Below are positions 26,276 to 36,063 of a stretch of 64,000 nucleotides of DNA, one piece after another. Every line of letters begins with the position of its first letter. Positions within the stretch are counted from its first letter, which is position 1. This stretch comes from Brucella pecoris. GTDB lineage: Bacteria > Pseudomonadota > Alphaproteobacteria > Rhizobiales > Rhizobiaceae. The stretch is from NCBI RefSeq assembly GCF_006376675.1, contig NZ_VEWK01000014.1, positions 1 through 64,000 of the forward strand, given 5' to 3'. A model generated the notes under the pieces. The model ran no database searches, was not told the DNA's origin, and worked only from the letters and a program-made list of their open reading frames with translations. A program made the translations under genes and the position numbers.

Positions 26276-27583
26276 ATGGTCTCAATTGCAAGCGAACGGA
26301 GTGACGTGCGAGGCACCAACAGCCGCCTGAAGTCCATTATTGGCGGCTCGACCGGCAATCTGGTCGAATGGTTCGATTGGTATGTCTATGCAGCATTTGC
26401 GCTCTATTTTGCCCCGCACTTCTTCCCGTCGGAAAGCCAGACCGCGCAGCTCATGAGTGCCGCCGCAGTCTTTGCCGTTGGCTTCGTCATGCGCCCCATC
26501 GGCGCCTGGATCATGGGTGTTTATGCTGATCGCAAGGGTCGCAAGGCGGGTCTCGCTCTATCGGTAACACTGATGTGCGCGGGTTCGTTGATTATCGCGC
26601 TTACGCCGGATTACCAGACCATCGGGCTTGCAGCACCCGCTCTTCTCGTCCTTGCACGTTTGATGCAGGGCCTGTCCGTCGGCGGTGAATACGGTGCCAG
26701 TGCCACCTATCTATCCGAAATGGCAGGCAAAGACCGCCGCGGATTCTTCTCCTCCTTTCAGTATGTCACGCTGATTTCAGGGCAGCTTCTCGCAATCCTG
26801 CTTTTGATTGTACTCCAGTCGACCATGGAAACCCCGGCGTTGGAATCCTGGGGCTGGCGTATCCCGTTCTTCGTGGGCGCATTGCTTGCTGTTGTCGTGT
26901 TCTGGCTGCGTCGCGGTCTTGCGGAAACCGAAAGCTTCAAGAATGCAAAGGCCAATGATGCTCCGAAATCGGGCTTCTGGACGCTTATAAAGCATCATCC
27001 GAAGGAAACGGCTCTGGTCATGCTGTTGACCGCTGGCGGTACGCTCGCATTCTACGCCTATTCGATCTACATGCAGAAATTTCTGGTGAATACTTCCGGC
27101 TTCAGCCGCGAAGTGGCAAGCCAGATCAATGCCGTGACATTGTTCGTCTTCATGTGTCTGCAGCCAATTGCGGGCGCTTTGTCGGACAAGATCGGCCGTA
27201 AGCCATTGATGATTGCTTTTGGCGCGGCAGGTGTTCTTTTCACCTATCCGATCTTCACAACGCTGGAACAGACCCGCGACCCGATAACAGCCGGACTGCT
27301 GGTCATGGGTGCACTCATCATCGTCACCGGCTACACCTCAATCAACGCTGTGGTGAAGGCGGAGCTTTTCCCCGCTCATATTCGTGCACTCGGCGTGGCC
27401 CTGCCCTACGCGCTGGCCAACACTCTCTTCGGTGGTACTGCCGAATATGTGGCGCTGAGCTTCAAGAACGGCGGCTGGGAACGTGGCTTTTATTGGTACG
27501 TCACCGTCATGATCGGCGTTTCCCTGATCGTTTATCTGCGTATGCGGGATACCAGCAAGGACAGCATGATCAAGGAAGACTGA
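26276..27583 (+). CDS. MHS-family MFS transporter (KgtP-like carboxylate:H+ symporter)
   Basis: A 435-residue major-facilitator protein with 12 predicted helices. Signature motifs are GNLVEWFDWYVYAAFALYF at the start, DRKGRKAG between helices 2 and 3, and RLMQGLSVGGEYGAS in helix 4 to 5. These place it in the metabolite:H+ symporter family with KgtP (alpha-ketoglutarate), ProP and ShiA. The adjacent DctB/DctD-like system points to a dicarboxylate or keto-acid substrate. Translation starts at ATG with AAGGAG upstream, and a strong terminator follows. DctA proper, an unrelated transporter type, is absent here. Confidence 0.9.
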   Translation: MVSIASERSDVRGTNSRLKSIIGGSTGNLVEWFDWYVYAAFALYFAPHFFPSESQTAQLMSAAAVFAVGFVMRPIGAWIMGVYADRKGRKAGLALSVTLMCAGSLIIALTPDYQTIGLAAPALLVLARLMQGLSVGGEYGASATYLSEMAGKDRRGFFSSFQYVTLISGQLLAILLLIVLQSTMETPALESWGWRIPFFVGALLAVVVFWLRRGLAETESFKNAKANDAPKSGFWTLIKHHPKETALVMLLTAGGTLAFYAYSIYMQKFLVNTSGFSREVASQINAVTLFVFMCLQPIAGALSDKIGRKPLMIAFGAAGVLFTYPIFTTLEQTRDPITAGLLVMGALIIVTGYTSINAVVKAELFPAHIRALGVALPYALANTLFGGTAEYVALSFKNGGWERGFYWYVTVMIGVSLIVYLRMRDTSKDSMIKED

Positions 27584-27605
27584 CAAACTGCCTCCCAAGC
27601 AATGA

Positions 27606-27634
27606 AATGCCGGGTCCAAAGCCCGGCATTTTTT
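27606..27634 (+). terminator. Rho-independent terminator of the MHS transporter gene
   Basis: A 9-bp perfect stem AATGCCGGG / CCCGGCATT (27606-27614 with 27622-27630) with a 7-base loop and a run of six T. It begins 22 bp after the transporter stop. On the minus strand the hairpin begins just after the AraC stop codon, but only TTTCATT follows, so it is weak in that direction. Confidence 0.88.
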
Positions 27635-28625
27635 ATTCCTCTCCCTGCATGGCCCGAAATCGCCCCGGGCTTTGGCCCATCCATTTATGAAATGCACGAT
27701 AAAAGGCACTCGGTTCGCTGTAACCAAGTTCAGCAGCCACTTCCGCCACACTCAGCCTGTTTTCCTGCAAAAGCCTTTCGGCAATCACGAAACGTAGCTC
27801 GTCCTTGATCGTGCCAAAACTCTGCCCCTCCCCGCGCAGCCTGCGCCGCAAGGTTGGTGCGGACATGCCCAGTCCGCCTGCAATTTCTTCAAATGACGGC
27901 CAGTCCGTGATTGGCAAGGCATTCAATTGCGCACGTACCCTTGCGGAAAGATCATTATCGTGACGATAGCGGATCAGAATATTGGCGGGAGCTTCGCGCA
28001 GAAAACTTTCGAGCGCCACATCACTGCGAATGATCGGCAGCGATAAATAAGACGAGGAGAAAACCAGCTTGGTCACCGGTTGGTCAAATAGCACCGGCGC
28101 GCCGAAGAACTTATGATAATCCTGACGGTGAACCGGAGCGGGGCAAGCAAAGTCGAGTGTGCGCAACGGAATACGCCGCCCGATCAGCCAGCAGGCAACA
28201 CCCATCAGGATCAGCCAGTAAGCACGATAGGCAAAGGCAGGTCGCGGAGCCCCGGCATCGGTCAGAACGACATGGGCCATGCCATCGCGGATCCGCAATT
28301 CACCGTGCGGATCGTCCAACACCACATTGAGAAACTGCAAGGCACGCCGCAAAGCGCGTTCCAGCGTACCCGCATGCAGCACTGCATGACAAAGCAGATT
28401 GAAGCTGCCCGGGCGCATCGGCCTTGCTGCAAGTCCGAAGAATTCGTCGTCAATCGTTTCGGCGATCAGCCACCATAAACGACCATATTCAATATTCGTG
28501 ACGGGCTCCGTCACTGCTCCCGGCAGGCCAATCTTCGCCATCAGAGGAGCCGTATCTATCCCCCGGATACGAACGCTTTCGAGCGCATCCTCGACAAAGC
28601 CCGGCGCTATGTTATGGCGTTCCAT
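27633..28625 (-). CDS. AraC-family regulator (OruR/ArgR-like, DUF-type N-terminal Arabinose_bd domain)
   Basis: A 330-residue regulator. Residues about 15-200 form the conserved effector/dimerisation domain of the group that regulates ornithine, carnitine and fatty-acid-type catabolism. The C-terminal AraC DNA-binding domain carries two helix-turn-helices, the second in VAEVAAELGYSEPSAFYRAFHKW followed by SPGRFR (read in parts). ATG 28625 with AGAG upstream is preferred over a TTG six codons earlier. It is divergent from an acyl-CoA degradation operon starting at 28752 and almost certainly controls it; the inducer is unknown. Confidence 0.87.
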   Translation of the reverse strand: MERHNIAPGFVEDALESVRIRGIDTAPLMAKIGLPGAVTEPVTNIEYGRLWWLIAETIDDEFFGLAARPMRPGSFNLLCHAVLHAGTLERALRRALQFLNVVLDDPHGELRIRDGMAHVVLTDAGAPRPAFAYRAYWLILMGVACWLIGRRIPLRTLDFACPAPVHRQDYHKFFGAPVLFDQPVTKLVFSSSYLSLPIIRSDVALESFLREAPANILIRYRHDNDLSARVRAQLNALPITDWPSFEEIAGGLGMSAPTLRRRLRGEGQSFGTIKDELRFVIAERLLQENRLSVAEVAAELGYSEPSAFYRAFHKWMGQSPGRFRAMQGEE

Positions 28626-28653
28626 GATTTCTCTATATTGCAAAATCGATCAC

Positions 28654-28663
28654 GCATTAATGC
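28654..28663. promoter_or_regulatory. Palindrome in the AraC/acyl-CoA-ligase promoter region
   Basis: GCATTAATGC, a perfect 10-bp palindrome, lies 28 bp upstream of the AraC start. A related TGCAATGCA lies about 16 bp further towards the ligase gene. Both could be parts of the AraC-family binding site; the evidence is position and symmetry only. Confidence 0.35.
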
Positions 28664-28751
28664 ATCTAATGTCATTGTTTGCAATGCATGACAGGTTAAC
28701 CTTTAAGCATGGTTGGCCACGAGGAGGTGGCGGTCTGGGAGGTTATACTGG

Positions 28752-30425
28752 ATGACTGGAACGTCCGTTTCAGCGCAACTGGCACGTTATGGTGATGCCG
28801 TTGCGCAATTTCGCATCGAAGATGCCATTGCAAAGCTTCACGGCAATCCTGAAACCGGCATCAATGCGTGTGTTGAATGCTGCGACCGGCATATGGGCGA
28901 CAATCGCATTGCCCTGCGCGCCATTGCAGCCAATGGCGCACTTTCCGAATTCACCTTCGAGAACCTGCGCGATATGGCCGCTCGCGTCGGCAATGTACTG
29001 AAAGATGCAGGTGTCGGCGCTGGCGACGTAGTCGCAGGCCTTTTGCCGCGCACGCCGGAACTCATTGCAACCATTCTCGGCGCATGGCGTATCGGCGCTA
29101 TTTATCAGCCGCTTTTCACCGCCTTTGGCCCGAAAGCAATCGAACATCGCCTGAAGACAAGCGGCGCCAAACTGGTCGTCACCAACACGGCCAATCGCGC
29201 CAAGCTGGCTGAGGTTGAAGACTGTCCCAAAGTCGCAATCGTGCTGGCGTCCGATGAAAGCCTGCCTGCCGGTGACGTCGATTTTCGCGCGACGACCGCT
29301 TCCGCTTCGGTCGATTGTACGCCAGTGCTTGGCAAGGGTAGCGATCTGTTCATGATGATGTCGACTTCCGGCACCGCTGGCCTGCCCAAAGGCGTGCCGG
29401 TTCCACTTTATGCGCTGATGGCATTCGGCGCCTATATGCGTGAAGCCATCGGTCTGCGTTCTGACGATATTTTCTGGAACATCGCCGATCCGGGCTGGGC
29501 CTATGGCCTTTATTATGCCGTGACGGGTCCGTTGCAGCTTGGCATGGCAACCACGCTTTACGAAGGTGGTTTCACAGCGGAAAGCACCTACGACATCATC
29601 GAGCGTCTTGGTGTCACCAGCCTCGCCGGTTCGCCGACCGCGTTTCGTCTGCTTATGGCAGAAGGGCCGGAAGCTGCGAAACGCGTCAAAGGTCGCCTGC
29701 GTGTGGTGTCCAGTGCCGGAGAACCGCTTAACCCGGAAGTCATTCGCTGGTTCGACGCATATCTTGGTGCACCGATCTATGATCATTACGGCCAGACCGA
29801 ACTCGGCATGGTCGTGAATAATCATCATGGTCTTGAACACCCCATCCGACACGGTTCAGCCGGTTACGCAATGCCGGGTTATCGGGTCGCCGTTCTGGAT
29901 GAACAAAGCAATGAGCTTGGTCCTAACCAGCCCGGCGTTCTCGCTGTCGATATAGCGAAATCGCCGCTTCTCTGGTTTTCCGGCTACTACAAACAGGAAA
30001 CGCCAGCCATTGCGGACGGCTACTATCGCACCGGTGATACGGTGGAATTCGAGCCGGACGGTTCGATCAGCTTCATCGGTCGCGCTGATGACGTTATAAC
30101 ATCCTCCGGCTATCGCATCGGACCATTCGATATCGAAAGCGCCCTTCTTGAACATGCAGCCGTGAATGAAGCGGCGGTTGTCGGCGTACCGGACCCGCAG
30201 CGAACGGAAATTGTGAAGGCATTCGTTATCCTTGCGCCCGGTTTCGAAGGTACGCAGGAACTGAAGGATGAGTTGGCGTTGCATGTGAAGAAGCGCCTCT
30301 CCGCCCATGCCTATCCGCGTGAAATTGACTTCCTGAGCGAACTTCCCAAGACGCCAAGCGGAAAAATCCAGCGTTTCCTGCTGCGCAAAGCGGAAATCGA
30401 CAAACAGCAACAGACGAAGGCCTGA
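28752..30425 (+). CDS. AMP-dependent acyl-CoA synthetase
   Basis: A 557-residue ANL-superfamily ligase that activates a carboxylic acid with ATP and CoA. The P-loop is [15 protein letters not shown] near 195-209, followed by [10 protein letters not shown], the YYRTGD motif with the hinge Asp, [20 protein letters not shown], and the terminal catalytic Lys in [13 protein letters not shown]. It resembles medium-chain and acetyl-type synthetases. ATG 28752 has GGAGG nine bases upstream. It is the first gene of an operon with SDR, thiolase and acyl-CoA dehydrogenase, so the substrate is an acid completely degraded through beta-oxidation-like steps, possibly branched or short-chain. Confidence 0.92.
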   Translation: MTGTSVSAQLARYGDAVAQFRIEDAIAKLHGNPETGINACVECCDRHMGDNRIALRAIAANGALSEFTFENLRDMAARVGNVLKDAGVGAGDVVAGLLPRTPELIATILGAWRIGAIYQPLFTAFGPKAIEHRLKTSGAKLVVTNTANRAKLAEVEDCPKVAIVLASDESLPAGDVDFRATTASASVDCTPVLGKGSDLFMMMSTSGTAGLPKGVPVPLYALMAFGAYMREAIGLRSDDIFWNIADPGWAYGLYYAVTGPLQLGMATTLYEGGFTAESTYDIIERLGVTSLAGSPTAFRLLMAEGPEAAKRVKGRLRVVSSAGEPLNPEVIRWFDAYLGAPIYDHYGQTELGMVVNNHHGLEHPIRHGSAGYAMPGYRVAVLDEQSNELGPNQPGVLAVDIAKSPLLWFSGYYKQETPAIADGYYRTGDTVEFEPDGSISFIGRADDVITSSGYRIGPFDIESALLEHAAVNEAAVVGVPDPQRTEIVKAFVILAPGFEGTQELKDELALHVKKRLSAHAYPREIDFLSELPKTPSGKIQRFLLRKAEIDKQQQTKA

Positions 30426-30435
30426 GGACAAGAAA

Positions 30436-31203
30436 ATGCAGATTAAGGATCGGGTATTTCTGATCACCGGCGCAAGCTCCGGCCTCGGGGCAGCGGTCGC
30501 AAAAATGGCCGTCGATGCCGGTGGCAAAGTCGTGCTTCTCGATGTGAATGCGGAAGCTGGTGAAGCACAGGCTGAGGCACTTGGCACGGCCGCAAAATTT
30601 CACCGTACCGACGTCACCAGCGATGCGGACGGCAAGGCTGCCATCGCGGCCGCACTGGAGGCTTTCGGGCGCATTGATGTACTCGTCAATTGTGCCGGTG
30701 TGGCACCGGGCGAAAAGGTTCTCGGTCGCGACGGTGCGCACAAGCTGGAAAGTTTCACACGTGCGATCTCGATCAATCTGATCGGCACCTTCAATATGCT
30801 GCGCCTTGCTGCCGAAGCCATGGCAAAGAACGAACCCGGCGAAGGTGGAGAACGCGGCGTCATTATCAATACGGCGTCCGTTGCAGCCTTTGACGGCCAG
30901 ATCGGGCAGGCTGCCTACTCCGCTTCCAAGGGCGGCGTTGCTGCCATGACCTTACCAGTGGCGCGCGAACTGGCGCGTCACGGCATCCGCGTCATGACGA
31001 TCGCGCCCGGAATTTTCGCCACGCCGATGATGGCCGGCATGCCGCAGGAAGTGCAGGATGCCCTCGGCGCCTCCGTACCGTTCCCTCCCCGCCTCGGGCA
31101 TCCTGCTGAATATGCAGCCCTTGCCCGCCACATCGTGGAAAACCAGATGCTCAACGGTGAAGTCATCCGTCTGGATGGCGCACTGCGCATGGCAGCAAAG
31201 TAA
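30436..31203 (+). CDS. SDR-family 3-hydroxyacyl-CoA dehydrogenase (HSD17B10-like)
   Basis: A 255-residue classical short-chain dehydrogenase: NAD-binding TGASSGLG at 11-18, Asp in LLDVNAEAG favouring NAD, NCAG near residue 81, and the YSASKGG catalytic Tyr/Lys pair near 158-162. The sequence resembles type II 3-hydroxyacyl-CoA dehydrogenases, which oxidise short or 2-methyl-branched 3-hydroxyacyl-CoA as in isoleucine breakdown. It lies 10 bp after the ligase and 12 bp before the thiolase. No enoyl-CoA hydratase is encoded in the operon, so that step must be supplied from elsewhere. Confidence 0.9.
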   Translation: MQIKDRVFLITGASSGLGAAVAKMAVDAGGKVVLLDVNAEAGEAQAEALGTAAKFHRTDVTSDADGKAAIAAALEAFGRIDVLVNCAGVAPGEKVLGRDGAHKLESFTRAISINLIGTFNMLRLAAEAMAKNEPGEGGERGVIINTASVAAFDGQIGQAAYSASKGGVAAMTLPVARELARHGIRVMTIAPGIFATPMMAGMPQEVQDALGASVPFPPRLGHPAEYAALARHIVENQMLNGEVIRLDGALRMAAK

Positions 31204-31215
31204 CGAGGAACAATC

Positions 31216-32406
31216 ATGTCCAACAGCGATCCTATTGTCATCGTCGGTGCTTCCCGTACTCCCATGGGTGGTTTTCAGGGCGACTTCGCCAACGCCCAGG
31301 CAACTGACCTCGGTGCAGCCGCCATTCGCGGCGCACTTGCAGGGGCAGGCCTTGCGCCGGAAGCAGTCGAGGATGTCTATATGGGCTGCGTCCTGCCTGC
31401 CGGTCAGGGACAGGCTCCGGCACGCCAGGCTTCAATAAAAGCGGGATTGCCGGTTTCCACCGGCGCAACAACAGTCAACAAGATGTGCGGCTCCGGCATG
31501 AAGGCAACCATGCTCGCGCATGATCTACTGCTAGCAGGCTCTGCCGATGTGATCATATCGGGCGGCATGGAGAGCATGACCAATTCGCCCTATCTGCTGC
31601 CCAAGGCACGTAGCGGATATCGGATGGGACATGGCCAGATTCTGGACCATATGTTCCTTGATGGGCTTGAGGATGCTTACGACAAAGGTCGCCTGATGGG
31701 CACCTTCGCCGAAGACTGCACGGAGGCTTATCAGTTCACCCGTGAAGCTCAAGATGAGTTCGCCATAGCCTCGCTCACACGTGCGCAAAATGCCATCAAG
31801 AATGGTCTTTTCGCAGCCGAGATTACGCCCGTTACCGTGAAAGCTGGGCGCAACGAGATCGAAATCTCTATCGATGAACAACCCGGCAAGGCAAAACTTG
31901 ACAAGATTCCAACCCTTCGCCCGGCATTTCGTGACGGCGGTACCGTGACGGCCGCCAACTCCTCCTCAATTTCGGATGGCGCGGCAGCCCTCGTTCTCAT
32001 GCGCGCCTCCGAAGCAGAAAAGCGTGGGCTCACCCCGCGTGCGGTTCTGGTCGGCCATGCGACCCATGCTGATAAGCCAAACCTTTACCCCACCGCCCCT
32101 ATCGGTGCCATAAACAAACTTTCTACGAAAATCGGCTGGAACTTGAAGGATGTCGATCTCTTCGAAATCAATGAGGCTTTTGCAGTCGTTACCATGGCTG
32201 CGATGCGCGATCTCGACCTGCCGCACGACAAAGTCAATATTCACGGTGGTGCCTGCGCCCTCGGCCATCCTATCGGCGCATCGGGTGCACGCATTCTCGT
32301 CACTCTGCTTTCAGCCCTTGAAACCCACGGCCTGAAGCGCGGCGTGGCTGGTATCTGTCTTGGTGGTGGTGAAGCAACTGCCGTCGGTATAGAGAGGATC
32401 ATCTGA
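31216..32406 (+). CDS. Acetyl-CoA acyltransferase (thiolase)
   Basis: A 396-residue thiolase. The nucleophile is Cys91 in [10 protein letters not shown]; the NEAFAVV motif near 348 carries the activating His-region residue, [18 protein letters not shown] gives the second His, and the C-terminal [11 protein letters not shown] gives the second Cys. It should cleave a 3-oxoacyl-CoA (acetoacetyl- or 2-methylacetoacetyl-type) with CoA. It overlaps the dehydrogenase gene by one base (TGATG), so the two are tightly coupled. Confidence 0.93.
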   Translation: MSNSDPIVIVGASRTPMGGFQGDFANAQATDLGAAAIRGALAGAGLAPEAVEDVYMGCVLPAGQGQAPARQASIKAGLPVSTGATTVNKMCGSGMKATMLAHDLLLAGSADVIISGGMESMTNSPYLLPKARSGYRMGHGQILDHMFLDGLEDAYDKGRLMGTFAEDCTEAYQFTREAQDEFAIASLTRAQNAIKNGLFAAEITPVTVKAGRNEIEISIDEQPGKAKLDKIPTLRPAFRDGGTVTAANSSSISDGAAALVLMRASEAEKRGLTPRAVLVGHATHADKPNLYPTAPIGAINKLSTKIGWNLKDVDLFEINEAFAVVTMAAMRDLDLPHDKVNIHGGACALGHPIGASGARILVTLLSALETHGLKRGVAGICLGGGEATAVGIERII

Positions 32407-33533
32407 TGCTCTTGACCGACACCCAGGCGCAGATCCGCGACGCCGCCCGACAGTTTGCACAGGAGCAGCTTGCGCCGGGTGCCGCAGGACGCGACAGGGA
32501 ACACGCTTTCCCGCGCACAGAACTTTCTGAGATGGGTGAGCTTGGCTTTCTCGGAATGCTGGTGCCGGAAGAATGGGGTGGTTCCGATCTCGGCACAGTT
32601 GCCTACGCGCTGGCACTGGAAGAGATCGCCGCCGGCGATGGTGCCTGTTCAACCATTGTTTCCGTCCATTCATCCGTCGGTTGCGTTCCGATCCTGCGTT
32701 TTGGCACCGAAGAACAGAAACAGCGATTTCTACCCAAGATGGCTTCCGGCGAATGGATCGGCGGATTCGCATTGACCGAACCGCAGGCAGGTTCCGACGC
32801 TTCCGCGCTCAAAACCCGCGCACGTCGCGACGGGGATCATTATGTGATCGACGGCTCCAAGCAGTTCATCACATCGGGTAAGAATGGCAGCGTGGTGATC
32901 GTGTTTGCCGTTACCGATCCATCGGCGGGCAAGAAGGGCATTTCGGCTTTCATCGTACCGACCGACACTCCGGGCTACGAGGTCGTTTCCGTGGAACACA
33001 AGCTCGGTCAGCATTCGTCGGACACATGTGCGCTCGCCTTTACGAACATGCGCATTCCAGCGGAAAACCGACTGGGCGAAGAAGGTCAAGGCTACAGGAT
33101 CGCGCTTGCCAACCTGGAAGGCGGGCGTATCGGCATTGCTGCACAATCAGTCGGCATGGCGCGCGCGGCATTCGAAGCGGCGTCTGGTTACGCCAAAGAG
33201 CGCATAACATTTGGCAAGCCGATCATCGAACATCAGGCGGTCGCTTTCAGGCTCGCCGACATGGCCACGAAGATTGAAACGGCCCGTCAGATGGTGCTTT
33301 ATGCAGCCGCGCTACGCGAAGCTGGTAAGCCCTGCCTGACAGAAGCCTCAATGGCCAAACTCGTCGCGTCCGAAATGGCCGAACAGGTCTGTTCGGCTGC
33401 AATCCAGATTCATGGCGGCTATGGCTATCTGGCAGATTATCCGGTTGAACGCATTTATCGCGATGTTCGTGTCTGCCAGATTTATGAAGGCACCAGTGAC
33501 GTGCAGCGTCTCGTTATTGCGCGAGGATTATAA
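32406..33533 (+). CDS. Acyl-CoA dehydrogenase
   Basis: A 375-residue FAD-dependent dehydrogenase that introduces the alpha-beta double bond into an acyl-CoA. The family signatures [15 protein letters not shown] and [16 protein letters not shown] are present, and the catalytic base is Glu361 in [10 protein letters not shown], the position used by short- and branched-chain enzymes. Last gene of the operon; a 96-bp gap follows before the deformylase homologue, with no clear terminator seen. Confidence 0.92.
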   Translation: MLLTDTQAQIRDAARQFAQEQLAPGAAGRDREHAFPRTELSEMGELGFLGMLVPEEWGGSDLGTVAYALALEEIAAGDGACSTIVSVHSSVGCVPILRFGTEEQKQRFLPKMASGEWIGGFALTEPQAGSDASALKTRARRDGDHYVIDGSKQFITSGKNGSVVIVFAVTDPSAGKKGISAFIVPTDTPGYEVVSVEHKLGQHSSDTCALAFTNMRIPAENRLGEEGQGYRIALANLEGGRIGIAAQSVGMARAAFEAASGYAKERITFGKPIIEHQAVAFRLADMATKIETARQMVLYAAALREAGKPCLTEASMAKLVASEMAEQVCSAAIQIHGGYGYLADYPVERIYRDVRVCQIYEGTSDVQRLVIARGL

Positions 33534-33629
33534 CGACTAGCCACGATAGTGTTTGCAAGTCACGGCAAAAATCGGCCAAAAGATTGCGCGTCGTTACAAA
33601 ATGTAACCGCGCGCATAATGTGAGGCCAA

Positions 33630-34130
33630 ATGACTGTCCGCCCGATCGTAAACTATCCGGATAAGCGACTGCGTATTGTAGCAGAGCCAGTCACCCTGTT
33701 CGATGGTGCCTTGCAGGAGCTTGGCAGCGATCTTCTCGATACGATGCGTGCGGCACCCGGCATCGGGATCACCGCGCCACATATCGCCATATCAAGACGT
33801 CTAGTGGTTCTCGAGCTGCCTACGGAAACAGGTCCGAAGTTTTATGTGAACCCGGAGATCCTCTGGGCGTCCGACGATAAAATCCATCATCAGGAAGGCA
33901 GCGTGTCCATGCCGGGTGTTGTCGACGAAGTCGAGCGCCACGCCCGCATCAAAATTCGCTATCAGGATTTGAACGGCAACGAGCAAACCGAGGAATCGGA
34001 AGGTTTGCTCGCCGTTTGCCATCAGCATGAAATAGACCAGCTTAACGGTATTTTCTGGATTCAACGCCTTACGCGATTGCGCCGGGACCGCCTCATCAAA
34101 CGCTATGAGAAATCGCAGCGCCGGACATAA
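33630..34130 (+). CDS. Peptide deformylase-like protein with degenerate active site
   Basis: A 166-residue protein with the overall deformylase layout, but key residues differ. Motif 1 GIGITAPHI (44-52) has His51 where deformylases have the catalytic Gln; motif 2 EGSVS (89-93) has Ser91 in place of the metal-binding Cys; motif 3 QHEIDQ (132-137) keeps His133 and Glu134 but has Gln137 instead of the second metal-binding His. Three of five catalytic or metal residues are therefore changed. A normal deformylase must be encoded elsewhere. It may be an inactive homologue, a ribosome-associated factor or an enzyme of another kind. GTGAGG lies upstream of the ATG. Convergent with serA; a GC-rich hairpin at 34114-34140 spans its stop. 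Confidence 0.82.
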   Translation: MTVRPIVNYPDKRLRIVAEPVTLFDGALQELGSDLLDTMRAAPGIGITAPHIAISRRLVVLELPTETGPKFYVNPEILWASDDKIHHQEGSVSMPGVVDEVERHARIKIRYQDLNGNEQTEESEGLLAVCHQHEIDQLNGIFWIQRLTRLRRDRLIKRYEKSQRRT

Positions 34131-34148
34131 CCGCGCTGCGAAGTTAGC

Positions 34149-35387
34149 TTAATAGAGCAGGCGGGCACGGATAGTTCCAGGAATTTCGCGTATGGCCTGT
34201 AGTACAGTTTCGCTGGCCTCGCCTACACCATCGGCTTCCATAACAAGATAACCCACCTCGCCATCGGTCTGCAAAAACTGGCTGGCGATGTTGATGTTAT
34301 GCGTCGAGAAAACATTGACGAGGCTGTTGAGAATGCCGGGGCGATTTTCATGCACATGCATGAAACGTGTGCCCGTCGGACGCGGTGGCAACTGCACTTG
34401 CGGGAAATTGACGGCCCCTAGCGTGGAGCCAACGTCGGAATATTCGACCAGCTTTCTGGTGACTTCCGTACCTATACGTTCCTGTGCCTCTTCCGTTGAC
34501 CCGCCGATATGTGGCGTAAGAATAACATTCTCCAGCCCCTGAATCGGTGAGACGAACCTATCGTTATTGGAAGCAGGTTCAACCGGGAATACGTCAATGG
34601 CAGCACCTGCAAGATGACCTTCCTGCAATACCTTTGCCAAGGCCTCCAGATCAACGACCGTGCCACGTGCATTGTTGATGAGGAAGGCACCCTTCTTCAT
34701 CTTGCGCAGTTTTGCTTCGGTAATAAGCTTCGAAGTCGACTTGTTGGACGGCACGTGCAGGCTGACGACGTCCGAAATCTTGAGCAACTCATCAAGGCTC
34801 GCTGCCGGTTTGACATTGCCATATTGCAGTTTATCGGAAGTGTCGAAATAACGCACGGTCATGCCAAGGCTCTCGGCAAGATTACCGACCTGCGAACCGA
34901 TATTACCATAACCGATGATACCAAGCGTCTTGCCGCGCACTTCGCGGCTACCCGTTGCCGTCTTGTCCCAGCCCCCTGAATGTGCGGAGACCGATCGAGA
35001 GAATATCCGGCGCATCAACATGATGATCTCACCGATTACCAGTTCAGCAACAGAGCGCGTGTTCGAAAATGGTGCATTGAAAACGGGAATACCGCGCTTG
35101 CGTGCGGCTTTCAATTCAACCTGGTTGGTCCCGACCGAGAAGCAACCGACTGCGATCAAACGGTTTGCCGCGGCAAAAATCTCTTCGGTCAGTTGCGTTC
35201 GGGAACGAATGCCGACGATATGCGCAGAAGAAATCGCCTCGATCAGATCGGCTTTATCCAGCGCCTTCGGCAAATGCGTGACATTGGTGTAACCGCAGGC
35301 TTTGAAGTAATCGACCGCAGTTTGATTGATGCCTTCCAGTAGAAGAACATTGATGCGGTCGCGTGCGAAAGAGAGACGTTCGGTCAT
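34149..35387 (-). CDS. serA: D-3-phosphoglycerate dehydrogenase
   Basis: A 412-residue NAD-dependent dehydrogenase for the first step of serine synthesis. The formate/glycerate dehydrogenase domain contains the nucleotide fold GKTLGIIGYGNIGSQ, catalytic Arg in NNARGTVVD, Glu in FPVEP and His in LTPHIGGST. A C-terminal ACT domain (about 335-412, HENRPGILNSLVNVF) should give feedback by serine. This is the E. coli-type length of about 410. ATG follows GGAAATCCCC. Monocistronic, convergent with the deformylase homologue. Confidence 0.95.
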   Translation of the reverse strand: MTERLSFARDRINVLLLEGINQTAVDYFKACGYTNVTHLPKALDKADLIEAISSAHIVGIRSRTQLTEEIFAAANRLIAVGCFSVGTNQVELKAARKRGIPVFNAPFSNTRSVAELVIGEIIMLMRRIFSRSVSAHSGGWDKTATGSREVRGKTLGIIGYGNIGSQVGNLAESLGMTVRYFDTSDKLQYGNVKPAASLDELLKISDVVSLHVPSNKSTSKLITEAKLRKMKKGAFLINNARGTVVDLEALAKVLQEGHLAGAAIDVFPVEPASNNDRFVSPIQGLENVILTPHIGGSTEEAQERIGTEVTRKLVEYSDVGSTLGAVNFPQVQLPPRPTGTRFMHVHENRPGILNSLVNVFSTHNINIASQFLQTDGEVGYLVMEADGVGEASETVLQAIREIPGTIRARLLY

Positions 35388-35643
35388 TTTGGGGATTTCC
35401 AGGCTGTAACAGCGAATAGTCGGTTTACGACATGAATGAACGCACAGCCGTCGTCAACAGGATGAACTGAAAGAATTCAATCTGACGACAAATTCACGAA
35501 GAAAGTGAACGGAGTGGCGTCTTCTGGAACGCTGGACGAGCCGCATCTGACTGACATGGCTAATAACGCTAGTCCGTATTTGACTCACCTGCCAACTGGG
35601 CCAATGATGTCTTGTGCAATAGCAACTGGAGGGAATGCTCCCT

Positions 35644-35940
35644 ATGAGCGAAACAATCACCCTTGATACGCATGAAGCCATTCGGGACTGGGTGGCTGCC
35701 CGCAACGGAAATCCAGCATTTATAAGCACGTCTATAGACCCCAACGCGGCGCCGGTCTTGCGAATTGTTTTTGAACCCGAGTTCGTCGCCGATGTCGAAC
35801 GGCCATTGGATGCTGGCGGCCTTGAAGTTGTTGAATGGGAAGACTGGTTTCGCGTGTTCGACCAAGAAAAGCTGGTCATGCTCGTAGCGCATTCGAAGCC
35901 GGGGAAACTTGATAATTTCCACCAGATACTCAAAGCCTGA
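35644..35940 (+). CDS. Small hypothetical protein
   Basis: A 98-residue acidic soluble protein without recognised domain, signal peptide or membrane helix. It has a run of alternating strands and tryptophans (VVEWEDWFRVFDQEKL) and ends near FHQILKA. ATG 35644 is preferred because GGAGGG stands 10 bases upstream; the ATG at 35635 is too close to it. Monocistronic, between divergent serA and the convergent DhaK-DhaL gene. The good ribosome-binding site supports expression. Confidence 0.65.
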   Translation: MSETITLDTHEAIRDWVAARNGNPAFISTSIDPNAAPVLRIVFEPEFVADVERPLDAGGLEVVEWEDWFRVFDQEKLVMLVAHSKPGKLDNFHQILKA

Positions 35941-36063
35941 CGACTATCCGGGAACGGCAGCGCCCCGTTTCTTTTCGAACCGGCAGTGAAGCATTGGAAA
36001 AGCTGGATTGACGAAATGGCCATCAGACGGACCGACTTTGAGGCGGCCCGTCTGTTTCAATAT

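Noticed and set aside
28770-29852. A 360-codon open frame on the minus strand opposite the acyl-CoA ligase gene
   Set aside because: It lies wholly antisense to a gene with complete ANL motifs; its Cys- and His-rich composition has no domain logic and is a codon-bias shadow.
34114-34140. CGCAGCGC/GCGCTGCG hairpin as a terminator between the deformylase homologue and serA
   Set aside because: It has no T tract on either strand and overlaps the stop codon; it may slow polymerase, but I do not call it a terminator.
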